The notes under the pieces: generated by a model
The model's input: only the letters and a program-made list of their open reading frames with translations
The model's database searches: none
What the model was told of the DNA's origin: nothing
In this document: one piece after another, positions 1 through 8,240 of the stretch
How positions within the stretch are numbered: position 1 is the first letter of the stretch
Layout of the letters: every line of letters starts with the position of its first letter
NCBI GenBank assembly: GCA_028698525.1
Contig: JAQVDB010000024.1
Location: forward strand, 1 to 32,764
DNA from: Clostridia bacterium
GTDB taxonomy: Bacteria > Bacillota > Clostridia > JAQVDB01
Direction of reading: 5' to 3'
Length of the DNA stretch: 32,764 nucleotides
Translations under genes and position numbers: made by a program

Positions 1-19
1 TTTTGTTGCTTTATTTCGG

Positions 20-1123
20 TCAATACCTGCCATATTCCTCCACCAGTTCATACATCAATTTTATCCTATCCAATTTAGTACCCGGTGGCACCTGATCCCC
101 TGCTGACTGTACTACTCTACAGTTTATTTTTTTAAGCTCAAGCCATTGTTTCACATGCTCTATAAACTTATCTTCCGGTGTGGATGGCAGCCACATACAT
201 GGCGAAACACCGCCCATAACGACCATATTATCCCCTGCCTGCCTTCTAATCTCCATGGGCGTTAAATCCCCAGTAGGTGCAGGTGTACATGCATCCGCAA
301 CATCCACTCCAGTTTGTGCTACTACACCTATAATATCCTTCAGTCTGCCGTCCAAGTGGGCAGAAACAGTCTTTCCTGCTGCATGTAATGTATCAGCTAT
401 CCCCTTGTAGTGTTCAAAGCTATACTTTTTAAACATTGGTGGTGGCTGTACATCTCCCGAAAGATTATCTCCGAATATCATATGAGGAGCAGGGCCCCTG
501 GCGCATATATTCACTATTTCCATGTGTTTTTGGTTGTATGTATCTATGTACTCTTGTACCAGTTCAGGGTAATCAACGGTGGCATATATAGTATTCTCCA
601 CACCCATATAATAGGATATCAGAGATCCCAGCCCGGTATACCCCATACTAGGAAAAGCCAGTCCATTAGGTGCACAATATCGCTCCATTATATCCCATTG
701 ATCATATCTAGGTCTATATCTCTTTCCTTTTGTATATCTTATAAATATCCTTAAATCTTTCTCATTCTCTATGGCCTCTTTTACAATTACCCATGAAGAA
801 ATATCATAGTTAAATTTTCTGATCATCTGCACTTCTCCATCAGGGGTTATAAAAGTTTCAACTGCCATATCTTTTTTTAATTCCCTTTCGTGCCTTATAC
901 CGTCTTCATAATACTCTTCAAATAAACTTCCCATCTCAATATACATACCTGCTTTTACTTCATCATGCAAATCCTTTAACTCTCTAGTTCTATTGGATAT
1001 AGTGAAGAGGTTCCATAACCCACCACTCTCTGCCCTGTACCAATGTCCTAAATCTAAAAAATAAGGCACTCTATCCGGTGTTTCCCCTTTAACTACTTTT
1101 AAAAAACGCTCTCTTTCAGTCAT
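20..1123 (-). CDS. URO-D/MtaA-like family protein (copy 1, Cys-less metal site)
   Basis: A 367-residue protein with the overall pattern of the uroporphyrinogen decarboxylase superfamily, which includes HemE and the cobamide methyltransferases MtaA, MtbA and CmuA. The opening RERFLKVVKGETPDRVP is the usual N-terminus of the non-HemE members. The metal-binding part is recognisable but altered: residues 255-259 read AHLDG where MtaA-type enzymes have H-x-C-G, and residues 340-346 read SAGDQVP where they have a Cys. The likely ligands are therefore His256, Asp258 and Asp343, with no cysteine. It starts by a 4-base ATGA overlap with the upstream AraC regulator, so the two are translationally coupled, and it ends the sugar ABC cluster. 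It is unlikely to be HemE because no heme genes are near and the family features differ. Substrate unknown; a methyl-transfer or lyase-type reaction on a sugar-derived compound is only an inference. Confidence 0.8.
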   Translation of the reverse strand: MTERERFLKVVKGETPDRVPYFLDLGHWYRAESGGLWNLFTISNRTRELKDLHDEVKAGMYIEMGSLFEEYYEDGIRHERELKKDMAVETFITPDGEVQMIRKFNYDISSWVIVKEAIENEKDLRIFIRYTKGKRYRPRYDQWDIMERYCAPNGLAFPSMGYTGLGSLISYYMGVENTIYATVDYPELVQEYIDTYNQKHMEIVNICARGPAPHMIFGDNLSGDVQPPPMFKKYSFEHYKGIADTLHAAGKTVSAHLDGRLKDIIGVVAQTGVDVADACTPAPTGDLTPMEIRRQAGDNMVVMGGVSPCMWLPSTPEDKFIEHVKQWLELKKINCRVVQSAGDQVPPGTKLDRIKLMYELVEEYGRY

Positions 1124-2076
1124 CTCTTTTGTCCCCCTTTATAATCTTTTGGTAACATTCCAGTCACCCTTTTAAACATGCTACAAAAATTGCTTTGGGA
1201 ACTATATCCTACCTTTTTGGAAATCTCTCTTATCGATAGATCCGAATCTCCAATCATTTCTTTTGCAAATTTTACTCTGGTCTCTATCAATTTTTGTTTG
1301 AATGTTTTATTATACAGTTTCCTCATTACCCTATTTAGTTGGCTTACACTCATATGCAGCTCTTGGGCAAGATCCTGGGCTTTTATATCACGATGATAAT
1401 TATCAAATAAAAATGTTTCTATTATAAGGCTTCTCTTATCATCCATCAACCTGCTGGGTACTTTAGAACTTTCATTATCAGAGCCACGAATAAGGCCCCT
1501 GAAAATATCTATAATAATACCTACAAATATACTTTGTATTTTTTCATAATATCCTATTCTTTTAAAATAAAATTCATCATGAATAGCTTTTATCTTGTAA
1601 AATATTCTAACACTGCGTTCTGTATCGGTACAATAATAATACTTGAGATTTGATAATATATCGACTATCTGTTTTGTTTCATAACAAAAATACTCATCAT
1701 CGCCATCCTTTAACTTTTTATAATTAAACCTCATACAATATTTGTATATAAGGTTCTCCTCTGTTTCCTCTCTTCTGTGATAAACCCCTGGAGCCAAAAT
1801 ATAAAAACTTTTAGGCAGTATTTTTATCTTCTTATCGTCTATATGCAATGTACCCTTGCCATCATATATAAAGTGTACCTCAAAAAAAGCATGGGTGTGC
1901 CAATCTAGTCTATATTGATGTTTTTTTTGAAAAAACCCATCATCTAATATTATGTCAAATAAGACATAACCCAATTTGACTTTTAAGTCTATATTCCTAA
2001 AATCATCTGCTAAATCCATATAGCTTTCATCCCTTAATTCCATCAATTGATACACAATTATATCATCCAAAACCAT
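1120..2076 (-). CDS. AraC-family transcriptional regulator with cupin sensor domain
   Basis: A 318-residue AraC/XylS-type regulator. The N-terminal half has a cupin-like sensor (DWHTHAFFEVHFI, then a GKGTLHID strand and LPKSFYILAPGVYHRRE, roughly residues 55-130). The C-terminal 100 residues form the double helix-turn-helix, including LAQELHMSVSQLNRVMRKL and the signature VGYSSQSNFCSMFKRVTGMLP. It lies downstream of the two permease genes and overlaps the URO-D-like gene by 4 bases, so it probably controls this sugar cluster. The start is uncertain: the first ATG (2076) lies in the stem of an 18-bp perfect inverted repeat and has only a weak GAG upstream, while an ATG at 2019 is preceded by AAGGGATG at good spacing. 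Inducer unknown; a sugar is likely. Confidence 0.9.
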   Translation of the reverse strand: MVLDDIIVYQLMELRDESYMDLADDFRNIDLKVKLGYVLFDIILDDGFFQKKHQYRLDWHTHAFFEVHFIYDGKGTLHIDDKKIKILPKSFYILAPGVYHRREETEENLIYKYCMRFNYKKLKDGDDEYFCYETKQIVDILSNLKYYYCTDTERSVRIFYKIKAIHDEFYFKRIGYYEKIQSIFVGIIIDIFRGLIRGSDNESSKVPSRLMDDKRSLIIETFLFDNYHRDIKAQDLAQELHMSVSQLNRVMRKLYNKTFKQKLIETRVKFAKEMIGDSDLSIREISKKVGYSSQSNFCSMFKRVTGMLPKDYKGGQKR

Positions 2077-2107
2077 AAAAATCTCGGTTATTTTTATGGT
2101 TTTGGAT
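2065..2107 (-). repeat. 18-bp perfect inverted repeat over the regulator's first start codon
   Basis: Left arm 2065-2082 (ATCCAAAACCATAAAAAT) and right arm 2090-2107 are exact reverse complements around a 7-base centre. In minus-strand RNA this makes an 18-bp hairpin with a short loop containing CCGAG. The 3' arm contains the first possible ATG of the AraC gene. No U-run follows, so it is not a standard terminator. It could hide the start codon, or be a dimeric operator for an autoregulated AraC protein. Confidence 0.8.
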
Positions 2108-2149
2108 CATTTATCAGTTACCCATGACCCTTTCGGGCACATAATAATA

Positions 2150-2187
2150 TTAGAAAACACACAGCAAAATTGCTGCGTGTTTTCTAA
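2150..2187 (-). terminator. hairpin after the permease gene, probable terminator
   Basis: A long, nearly perfect inverted repeat: the arm starting TTAGAAAACAC and its complement GTGTTTTCTAA close a CAGCAA/TTGCTG inner stem with one mismatch. It lies 24 bases past the stop of the downstream permease gene. The minus-strand 3' flank is TATTATTATG, only moderately U-rich, so termination may be partial. An outer pair of 8-base arms, CAGTTACC (2115-2122) and GGTAACTG (2190-2197), encloses it. Confidence 0.6.
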
Positions 2188-2210
2188 TAGGTAACTGGAA
2201 GTATATTCTA

Positions 2211-3086
2211 TCATCCTTTGACTGCCCCAAGAGTTATACCCTTTGTAAAGTATTTCTGGAATGCAAGGAATACTACAATCATGGGCAGGGAAGATGCTGT
2301 TCCTCCTGCCATAAGCAGTCCATAGTCAGTACCCCATTCCATCTGCAGTCCAGCAACTCCTAAAGGAAGTGTCTTCATGGGGGTGCTCTGGATCAATACT
2401 AATTGCCAAAAATAATCGTTCCAACTAGTCATGAATGTGAATATTGCCAGTGCGCCCATTCCTGGCTTTACCAGTGGCAATACTATGTCCCAAAATGTCC
2501 TAAACTCTGAACATCCGTCTATCTTGGCTGCTTCCAACAGCTCAGTAGGCAATGTCTGGCTAAACTGTTTCATTAGGAATACCCCAAAAGGCCAACCTAC
2601 TGCAGGAAATATCAGCCCCTGATAGCTATCCAGCCAATCCCATTTTGATACCATTGTAAAAAGCGGAACCAATAGCACCTGTCTGGGAAGAGTCATCATT
2701 CCTACGAACAGCCAGAACAATGCCTCTCTACCGGGATATTGCTTTTTGGCCAGCGAATAGCCCGCCATCGCAGATGTAAGACATACAAGCACCATTGTCC
2801 CAAATGCTGTAAACATACTGTTGAACAACCATTTGAATGCAGGGTACTTAAACAGCTTTTCCCAGTTCATTATAGATAGTGTAGACGGGAATATCTCCAG
2901 GGATGATGCAGTTATAGATGCCATAGGTTTGAACGAACCTGTTATCATCCAATAGAATGGAAATAGAAAAAACGCTGCGAACAGGCATATCACTATAACA
3001 GCTACTACATATCCTACCGAAACCCCTTTTTTCTGTCCCACAACCTGTACTTCATCTATCCTAGTACTTACCTTTGCTTTTCCCAT
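2211..3086 (-). CDS. carbohydrate ABC transporter permease, MalG/UgpE type (CUT1)
   Basis: A 291-residue inner-membrane permease. After a polar N-terminus, hydrophobic segments begin at about residue 25 (VAVIVICLFAAFFLFPFYWM). The cytoplasmic EAA loop reads EAAKIDGCSEFRTFWDIVLP, the contact site for the ATPase, and the family-typical MTSWNDYFWQLVL follows. The start is set by a strong AGGAGG-type site before the ATG at 3086. It lies 15 bases after the other permease gene and would form a heterodimer with it, fed by the binding protein upstream. No ATPase gene is in the cluster, so it must use an MsmX/MsmK-like ATPase encoded elsewhere. Substrate probably a mono- or oligosaccharide, not identifiable from sequence. 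Confidence 0.93.
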   Translation of the reverse strand: MGKAKVSTRIDEVQVVGQKKGVSVGYVVAVIVICLFAAFFLFPFYWMITGSFKPMASITASSLEIFPSTLSIMNWEKLFKYPAFKWLFNSMFTAFGTMVLVCLTSAMAGYSLAKKQYPGREALFWLFVGMMTLPRQVLLVPLFTMVSKWDWLDSYQGLIFPAVGWPFGVFLMKQFSQTLPTELLEAAKIDGCSEFRTFWDIVLPLVKPGMGALAIFTFMTSWNDYFWQLVLIQSTPMKTLPLGVAGLQMEWGTDYGLLMAGGTASSLPMIVVFLAFQKYFTKGITLGAVKG

Positions 3087-3101
3087 TCTGCTCCTCCCTC
3101 C

Positions 3102-3989
3102 TTAATATTCCACATCAGTAGATAGGTATTTGTATTGTATTACAGATATTATCACTACTATCACTGATAATATTACACCCATAGCAGATGCAAGTCCGTA
3201 ATTTTGCAGTTCAAACGCTGATTTATACAACGAAAACAATATGGTTGAGGTTCTATAGAAAGGTCCTCCACCTGTCAACAATTGTACTATGGCAAATGTC
3301 TGGAATGAATTTATGGTAGTTATTATTACTATATACAATGTAGTTGGCAATATTAAAGGCCAGTAAATATTTGTAAACTTCTGCCATGCTGTGGCACCAT
3401 CCAGGTCTGCCACCTCAATATAATCTTTTGGTATATTGCCCAATGCAGCTATATATAGGATTATTGGCTGGCCTACCGACAGAGTAAATAGTATTATTAT
3501 CATCGCAGTTAATGCATATCTTTCATCGCCCAACCAGTTTATCGGCTGTGCACCAAATGATTCTATTATCTTGTTCAATATACCGCCTCTAGGGCTGTAT
3601 ATCCATTTCCATACTATAGAAATAGTTACTATAGATGATACTGCGGGCAGATAAAAGACCGCCCTAAAAAATGACCTTGTAAATTCTGATTTATTATATA
3701 TAACTATAGATACAAACAGTGAAAATATCAGTACTAAGGGTACATTACCTATAACAAATAATATAGTGTTTTGTAGTGACTTGATAAATACTTCATCTTT
3801 TAGGAGAAATATAAAATTGCCTAGTCCATTAAATTCATAGCTAGTAGCAGTATAATTATAAAAACTTATAATTATACCTTTTATCATAGGATATACAACA
3901 AAAAGAATAAAAAAGAACATAGCGGGCAACAAAAACATATATCCTGGTAACCATTCTCTTATCCTAACCTGTAAACTCTTCTTTTTCAT
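3102..3989 (-). CDS. carbohydrate ABC transporter permease, MalF/UgpA type (CUT1)
   Basis: A 295-residue membrane permease of the MalF/UgpA/LacF type. It begins with a short basic N-terminus and a first transmembrane segment (LPAMFFFILFVVYPMIKGIIISF, about residues 20-42). The EAA loop is EVADLDGATAWQKFTNIYWP, and the GGGPFYRTSTI turn typical of this half is present near residue 240. The start has GAAAGGAGAG upstream. It lies between the binding protein gene, from which it is separated by 152 bases with a hairpin, and the partner permease. Together they form the translocation channel of an importer with a shared ATPase. Confidence 0.93.
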   Translation of the reverse strand: MKKKSLQVRIREWLPGYMFLLPAMFFFILFVVYPMIKGIIISFYNYTATSYEFNGLGNFIFLLKDEVFIKSLQNTILFVIGNVPLVLIFSLFVSIVIYNKSEFTRSFFRAVFYLPAVSSIVTISIVWKWIYSPRGGILNKIIESFGAQPINWLGDERYALTAMIIILFTLSVGQPIILYIAALGNIPKDYIEVADLDGATAWQKFTNIYWPLILPTTLYIVIITTINSFQTFAIVQLLTGGGPFYRTSTILFSLYKSAFELQNYGLASAMGVILSVIVVIISVIQYKYLSTDVEY

Positions 3990-4093
3990 ATGCTCTCTCC
4001 TTTCAACTAAAAACCTCCCGCTAATAATACCAACATTAACATAATACTATAGAAATTAATTTCATTATATTAGGATTGTAAAAACTAGTAATA

Positions 4094-4128
4094 GATAGAT
4101 GTATCGCTTTTTAGGCGATACATCTATC
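4094..4128 (-). terminator. hairpin between binding protein and permease genes
   Basis: Perfect 14-bp stem (GATAGATGTATCGC and its complement) with a 7-base loop, 14 bases past the binding protein stop. In minus-strand RNA a TTTTT run follows only after 10 bases, so it is probably a partial terminator or an RNA-stabilising hairpin. Such hairpins commonly let the binding protein be made in excess over the permeases. Confidence 0.6.
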
Positions 4129-4141
4129 ATTTTACATAGTG

Positions 4142-5536
4142 CTACTTTTTATTTATTTCTTCTGTACCCTCTTTAGCAAATGCATCTAGAGCTTCTTGTG
4201 CTGTCATCTTGTCTGTCAAAGCTCCCTGAATATTTGGATACCATTTAGTTCTTAAGCCTGCATAATTATTTGCTGTATAAGCAGTATCTGCAGCATATTT
4301 TAACAGCTTCTCTGAGAATATATAATCTTCGTTTTCATACAAACCAGTAATTGTATTTCTCACAGGTATCTGACCTGTGGCCTTAACTGATTCTTCTCTA
4401 TATTTATCGCTATCTAATATGAACTTAACAAGCTTTTTAGCAGCCTCTGCCTTAGCTTCATCTTTATTATCAAATACACAATATCCACTCAACTGAACTT
4501 CCGCTTTAGGATCCTTTCCTTCTGCACTTGGAGGTGGGAACAATACCCATTCAAATTCTTCAGCTTTACCATCGGCTATATATGTCTCATGCAATCCATG
4601 ATGTTGAGCTGATGCAATTATATTTATAGCCGATTTCCCTTGGAAAAATGTCTCTATTGAATCCATAGAAACAGCTGATTCTGCGCCTGGTGCAAACAAG
4701 CCATCTTTATATGCATTTATCATCCATTCTAATCCTTTTACTGCATTTTCATCGTTAAATGTAATTTCCGTATGATCATCACTTATCAGCTCAGCATCAA
4801 ATGCAGACTGTATGAACATCCTCATAGAAGAGTCCCCTTGTTCATTGCCCGCATATATAACCGATGGATATACATCCTTGCCGCTATCTTTTACTGCTTT
4901 TAAAACTGCTTCAAATTCTTCCAACGTCCAAGTTCTATCTTCCTTATCCAAAGGCAACAAATCTTCTTTTCCTATTTCTTTAAAGAAATCTAAGTTTACT
5001 GCTATTCCTATAGCAGCAGCACCGTTCGGATACATATATGTCTTTCCGTCATATTGACAGTCTCTGAGCAAATTTTCCGGTATTTCGCTTTTAACATCTT
5101 CCATAATGTCATCCAGAGGAACTAGCGCCCCTTGAATCCCATAACCTATTATTCTCCCAGGATAATCAAAAAGGATATCAGGTGTATTGTTTGAAGCTAT
5201 GGCAACATTCACCTTTTCAGGCCCGCCATTCCAAGGAATCATCTCGATTTTAACTTTTATGTTCGGATTTTCCTCTTCAAAGTCCGCTATAATTTCATTT
5301 TCAAAATCACCGACTTCTTTTTCCCCTACATTGGTATACCTTGGATACTGCCACCATACTATCTCTACAGCTTCACCTGAATCTTCATCAGATATATCTT
5401 TTCCAGCGTCTTGGGTATCTTCAGTATCCGGATCATCTGTCTTGTCTTCAGCCTTATCACCTGCTCCACAACCAACTGCCACAACTACAAGGCTAAGGAT
5501 AAGAATAACAACTAACAATTTTGATAGTTTTCTCAT
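4142..5536 (-). CDS. sugar ABC transporter substrate-binding lipoprotein (family 1)
   Basis: A 464-residue lipoprotein. The N-terminus MRKLSKLLVVILILSLVVV ends in a lipobox with Cys23 (AVGC), followed by an acidic Asp/Glu-rich linker to about residue 58. The mature domain shows the family-1 solute-binding pattern: VEIVWWQYPRY, then FEEENPNIKVKIEMIPW near residue 100, ASNNTPDILFDYPG, and a C-terminal AADTAYTANNYAGLRTKWYPNIQGAL region. It is the first gene of the CUT1 cluster, preceded by AGGAGGAATTTG, and should be the most abundant product. It would be anchored outside the membrane and hand a carbohydrate to the two permeases downstream. The ligand cannot be told. Confidence 0.92.
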   Translation of the reverse strand: MRKLSKLLVVILILSLVVVAVGCGAGDKAEDKTDDPDTEDTQDAGKDISDEDSGEAVEIVWWQYPRYTNVGEKEVGDFENEIIADFEEENPNIKVKIEMIPWNGGPEKVNVAIASNNTPDILFDYPGRIIGYGIQGALVPLDDIMEDVKSEIPENLLRDCQYDGKTYMYPNGAAAIGIAVNLDFFKEIGKEDLLPLDKEDRTWTLEEFEAVLKAVKDSGKDVYPSVIYAGNEQGDSSMRMFIQSAFDAELISDDHTEITFNDENAVKGLEWMINAYKDGLFAPGAESAVSMDSIETFFQGKSAINIIASAQHHGLHETYIADGKAEEFEWVLFPPPSAEGKDPKAEVQLSGYCVFDNKDEAKAEAAKKLVKFILDSDKYREESVKATGQIPVRNTITGLYENEDYIFSEKLLKYAADTAYTANNYAGLRTKWYPNIQGALTDKMTAQEALDAFAKEGTEEINKK

Positions 5537-5940
5537 ATTATCAAATTCCTCCTTGCTTATATTTGTTTTAAATTATTGAATAAAACTTAAAAAACAACCC
5601 CCTTTCTCTAAAATTTTGTTAAAAAACAGAATAATTTTTTATTATATTAAACGAAAATTTACAATTTTCTAACATTTATAATATATATATGCATAGACAG
5701 CAAAATCATTCTGTTTTTAATGACCATAATATAAAGATGTAATGATATGAATATGTTGGAATAATTAGTTTAAATATTGTTAAGTATAGGCTAGTTAAAT
5801 CGCAAAATATGTAACATATATTGCAAGTAGATTTACTTTAGATTAGAGGTAATCTCTTTTAATATATTATATATTATCTACCATTTCCTCGGCATAAATA
5901 TTTTTAGATTGTAGTTAATATTCTTATAAAACTTATATAA
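5537..5940 (-). promoter_or_regulatory. 404-base gene-free region upstream of the sugar cluster
   Basis: No convincing gene is visible; the region is very AT-rich. In minus-strand orientation a TATAAT at about 5640-5645 lies 17 bases after a poor -35, which would suit an activator-dependent promoter. Two small inverted repeats stand out: GAAAATT-TAC-AATTTTC at 5653-5669, directly upstream of that -10 box, and AGATTA-GAGG-TAATCT at 5840-5855. Either could bind the AraC regulator. The promoter call is weak. Confidence 0.35.
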
Positions 5941-5970
5941 AAAAACAAGCGGTGATCACCGCTTGTTTTT
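5941..5970 (-). terminator. rho-independent terminator of the ilv-leu operon
   Basis: A 30-base perfect palindrome with core AAGCGGTGATCACCGCTT flanked by A5 and T5. It begins right at the ilvD stop codon. Its symmetry makes it bidirectional in principle, but no plus-strand gene leads into it. Confidence 0.9.
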
Positions 5971-7627
5971 ATTTAAACACTGCCCCGGTACTTGCAGATG
6001 TAACCAGTTTAGCGTAACGACTCAAATATCCTTTATTTATTTTAGGCTCTGGAGCTTTCCAGCCTTTTAACCTATTTTTTATCTCTTCATCAGATAATCG
6101 GATATCCAATTTACCGTCAGGTATATCAATGCTTATTATATCCCCTTCTTTGACCACAGCAATAGGACCTCCTTCCATAGCTTCAGGGGAAACATGTCCT
6201 ATAGATGCACCTCTAGTGGCCCCGGAAAATCTTCCATCAGTTATCAACGCAACGTCTTTATCCAACCCCATCCCTGCAATAGCAGAGGTAGGTGACAGCA
6301 TCTCGCGCATGCCTGGCCCTCCTTTAGGACCCTCATAGCGGATGACAATTACATCGCCTTTTTGTATCTTCCCGTCATAAATAGCCTTAATGGCCTGCTC
6401 TTCTGATTCAAACACCCTTGCAGGTCCTTGGTGCACCAACATCTCTTTAGCTACCGCAGCCCTTTTTACTACCGCTCCATCTGGCGCCAGATTCCCCTTG
6501 AGCACTGCTATGCCGCCAGTATTGCTGTATGGATTGTCAATATCCCTTATAACCTTTCTATCCAATACAGCGGCATCTTCTATATTTTCTCCTACTGTAT
6601 GACCTGTAACAGTCATAGCATCTAATTTCAATAAATCTTTTTTACTCAGCTCTTTCATCAAGGCCTGTATTCCACCAGCTTTGTACAGATCCTGTATATG
6701 ATAAGGACCGGAAGGTCTCAACTTACATAAGTTTGGGGTTTTACTGCTTATACTGTTTATTATATCCAAATTTATCTCCACATCAGCTTCATGTGCTATG
6801 GCCGTCAAATGAAGAACAGAATTAGTGGAACATCCAAGAGCCATATCTACTGTAAGTGCATTTTCAAAGGCCTGATGGGTTAGAATGTCAGAGGGTTTTA
6901 AATCTTCTTGCAAGACATCCATTATCCTCATTCCAGCCATCTTGGCCAGCCTTATCCTTTCTGCAAAAACCGCAGGTATCGTCCCGTTCCCGGGAAGTGC
7001 CAGTCCTAACACCTCAGACAAACAATTCATGGAATTGGCAGTAAACATACCTGAACAGGAACCGCATCCGGGACAAGCATTGTTCTCTAATTCCCATAAT
7101 TCCTTTTCGCTCATACTTCCTGCTTTAACTGCCCCTACTCCTTCAAAAACAGAATTCAAGTCTGCCGGCTCACCTTTATAACTGCCTGCAAGCATCGGTC
7201 CACCGCTTACCACTATTGCAGGTATATCCAATCTGGCCGCCGCCATCAGCATCCCGGGCACTATCTTATCACAATTGGGTACAAGCACTATCCCATCAAA
7301 GCCATGTGCCGTAACCATAGCTTCTATAGAATCTGCTATCAGCTCACGAGATGCAAGGGAATATTTCATCCCTACATGATTCATGGCAATCCCATCACAT
7401 ACACCTATAGTGCAAAACTCAACGGGAGTTCCTCCCTTCATCCTTATACCTGATTTTACCGCATCCACTATAGTATCCAAATGAACATGACCTGGTATGA
7501 TATCATTCTGGGAATTTGCGATACCTATCAAAGGACGGTTTATCTCTTCATCCGTATATCCCATCGCCTTAAATAGCGACCTGTGGGGGGCCTTTTCTAC
7601 ACCTTTTTTTGTCCTATCGCTACGCAA
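5969..7627 (-). CDS. ilvD: dihydroxy-acid dehydratase
   Basis: Catalyses the third common step of valine and isoleucine synthesis, dehydrating 2,3-dihydroxy-3-methylbutanoate or its methylpentanoate homologue to the 2-keto acid. The 552 residues match the usual family length. Iron-sulfur and active-site motifs are intact: [11 protein letters not shown] (Cys119), [17 protein letters not shown] (Cys185, 188, 191), VCDGIAMNH (Asp78) and [19 protein letters not shown]. Residues 38-46 read ANSQNDIIP, with no Cys where [2Fe-2S] plant-type enzymes have one, so an oxygen-sensitive [4Fe-4S] cluster is likely, as in E. coli. The start is TTG at 7627, chosen because GGAGG lies 7 bases upstream and no ATG fits. 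It is the last gene of the operon, 2 bases after the nitroreductase stop. Confidence 0.97.
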   Translation of the reverse strand: MRSDRTKKGVEKAPHRSLFKAMGYTDEEINRPLIGIANSQNDIIPGHVHLDTIVDAVKSGIRMKGGTPVEFCTIGVCDGIAMNHVGMKYSLASRELIADSIEAMVTAHGFDGIVLVPNCDKIVPGMLMAAARLDIPAIVVSGGPMLAGSYKGEPADLNSVFEGVGAVKAGSMSEKELWELENNACPGCGSCSGMFTANSMNCLSEVLGLALPGNGTIPAVFAERIRLAKMAGMRIMDVLQEDLKPSDILTHQAFENALTVDMALGCSTNSVLHLTAIAHEADVEINLDIINSISSKTPNLCKLRPSGPYHIQDLYKAGGIQALMKELSKKDLLKLDAMTVTGHTVGENIEDAAVLDRKVIRDIDNPYSNTGGIAVLKGNLAPDGAVVKRAAVAKEMLVHQGPARVFESEEQAIKAIYDGKIQKGDVIVIRYEGPKGGPGMREMLSPTSAIAGMGLDKDVALITDGRFSGATRGASIGHVSPEAMEGGPIAVVKEGDIISIDIPDGKLDIRLSDEEIKNRLKGWKAPEPKINKGYLSRYAKLVTSASTGAVFK

Positions 7628-7629
7628 TC

Positions 7630-8208
7630 TTATTCCTCCTCGTCAAAAATTAAAATATCCTCTAATTTCCTCTTAGGTACATGCATTACATGATTAGAAT
7701 CCTTATAATATTCTATAGACCCTTGTTCATCTTCATATATGGACTTTTCAGCAGGATATCCTAATGCAATAACTGAATCTATTATATACCTTGGGTCTAT
7801 ATCTAAATCCTGGGCCAACCTTTTACGATCAACCGAACCAATCCAGCAACTCCCCAATCCTTCAGCATGTGCTGCCAAAAGTATATTCTGTACAGCAGCT
7901 CCTACATCTCTTTCTGCACCCAATTTCCTTATTTTGGTATCCACTACTACTATTATATATGCAACCGGCCTTTGCCCCTCCTTTGGGTTTCCTTCAGGTG
8001 CTATATATCCGGCCCATTTTAGAGTACTAAAAACTGACTCCACTCTCTCCGGGTCATCTACCACAATATATTTGAGGGGCTGCAGATTAGCACCAGAAGG
8101 TGCAATTCTGGCACAGTGTATTAGCTTGCCTATTATTTCCCTATCAATTTTCTTTTGTCGGAATTTCCTTATAGTCCTGCGGTTTTCTATGGCATCATAT
8201 AATTTCAC
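7630..8208 (-). CDS. nitroreductase-family flavoprotein inside the ilv operon
   Basis: About 192 residues of the FMN-dependent nitroreductase family. The N-terminal [15 protein letters not shown] is the phosphate-binding motif, [15 protein letters not shown] follows, and the C-terminal half has [22 protein letters not shown] and ALGYPAEKS. The family reduces nitro groups, quinones, flavins or related substrates with NAD(P)H and usually works as a dimer. The GTG at 8208 is preferred because GGAGGG lies just upstream; an in-frame ATG at 8223 has no ribosome site. The gene sits between ilvE and ilvD with short spacing and is clearly co-transcribed. Its role in branched-chain synthesis is unknown. 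Confidence 0.88.
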   Translation of the reverse strand: MKLYDAIENRRTIRKFRQKKIDREIIGKLIHCARIAPSGANLQPLKYIVVDDPERVESVFSTLKWAGYIAPEGNPKEGQRPVAYIIVVVDTKIRKLGAERDVGAAVQNILLAAHAEGLGSCWIGSVDRKRLAQDLDIDPRYIIDSVIALGYPAEKSIYEDEQGSIEYYKDSNHVMHVPKRKLEDILIFDEEE

Positions 8209-8240
8209 ACTATATCCCTCCATATCAAATATAGACAGTA

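Noticed and set aside
20-1123. HemE, uroporphyrinogen decarboxylase of heme synthesis
   Set aside because: The protein has the broad fold pattern, but its metal-site remnants follow the MtaA-like branch and it lies in a sugar cluster with no heme genes.
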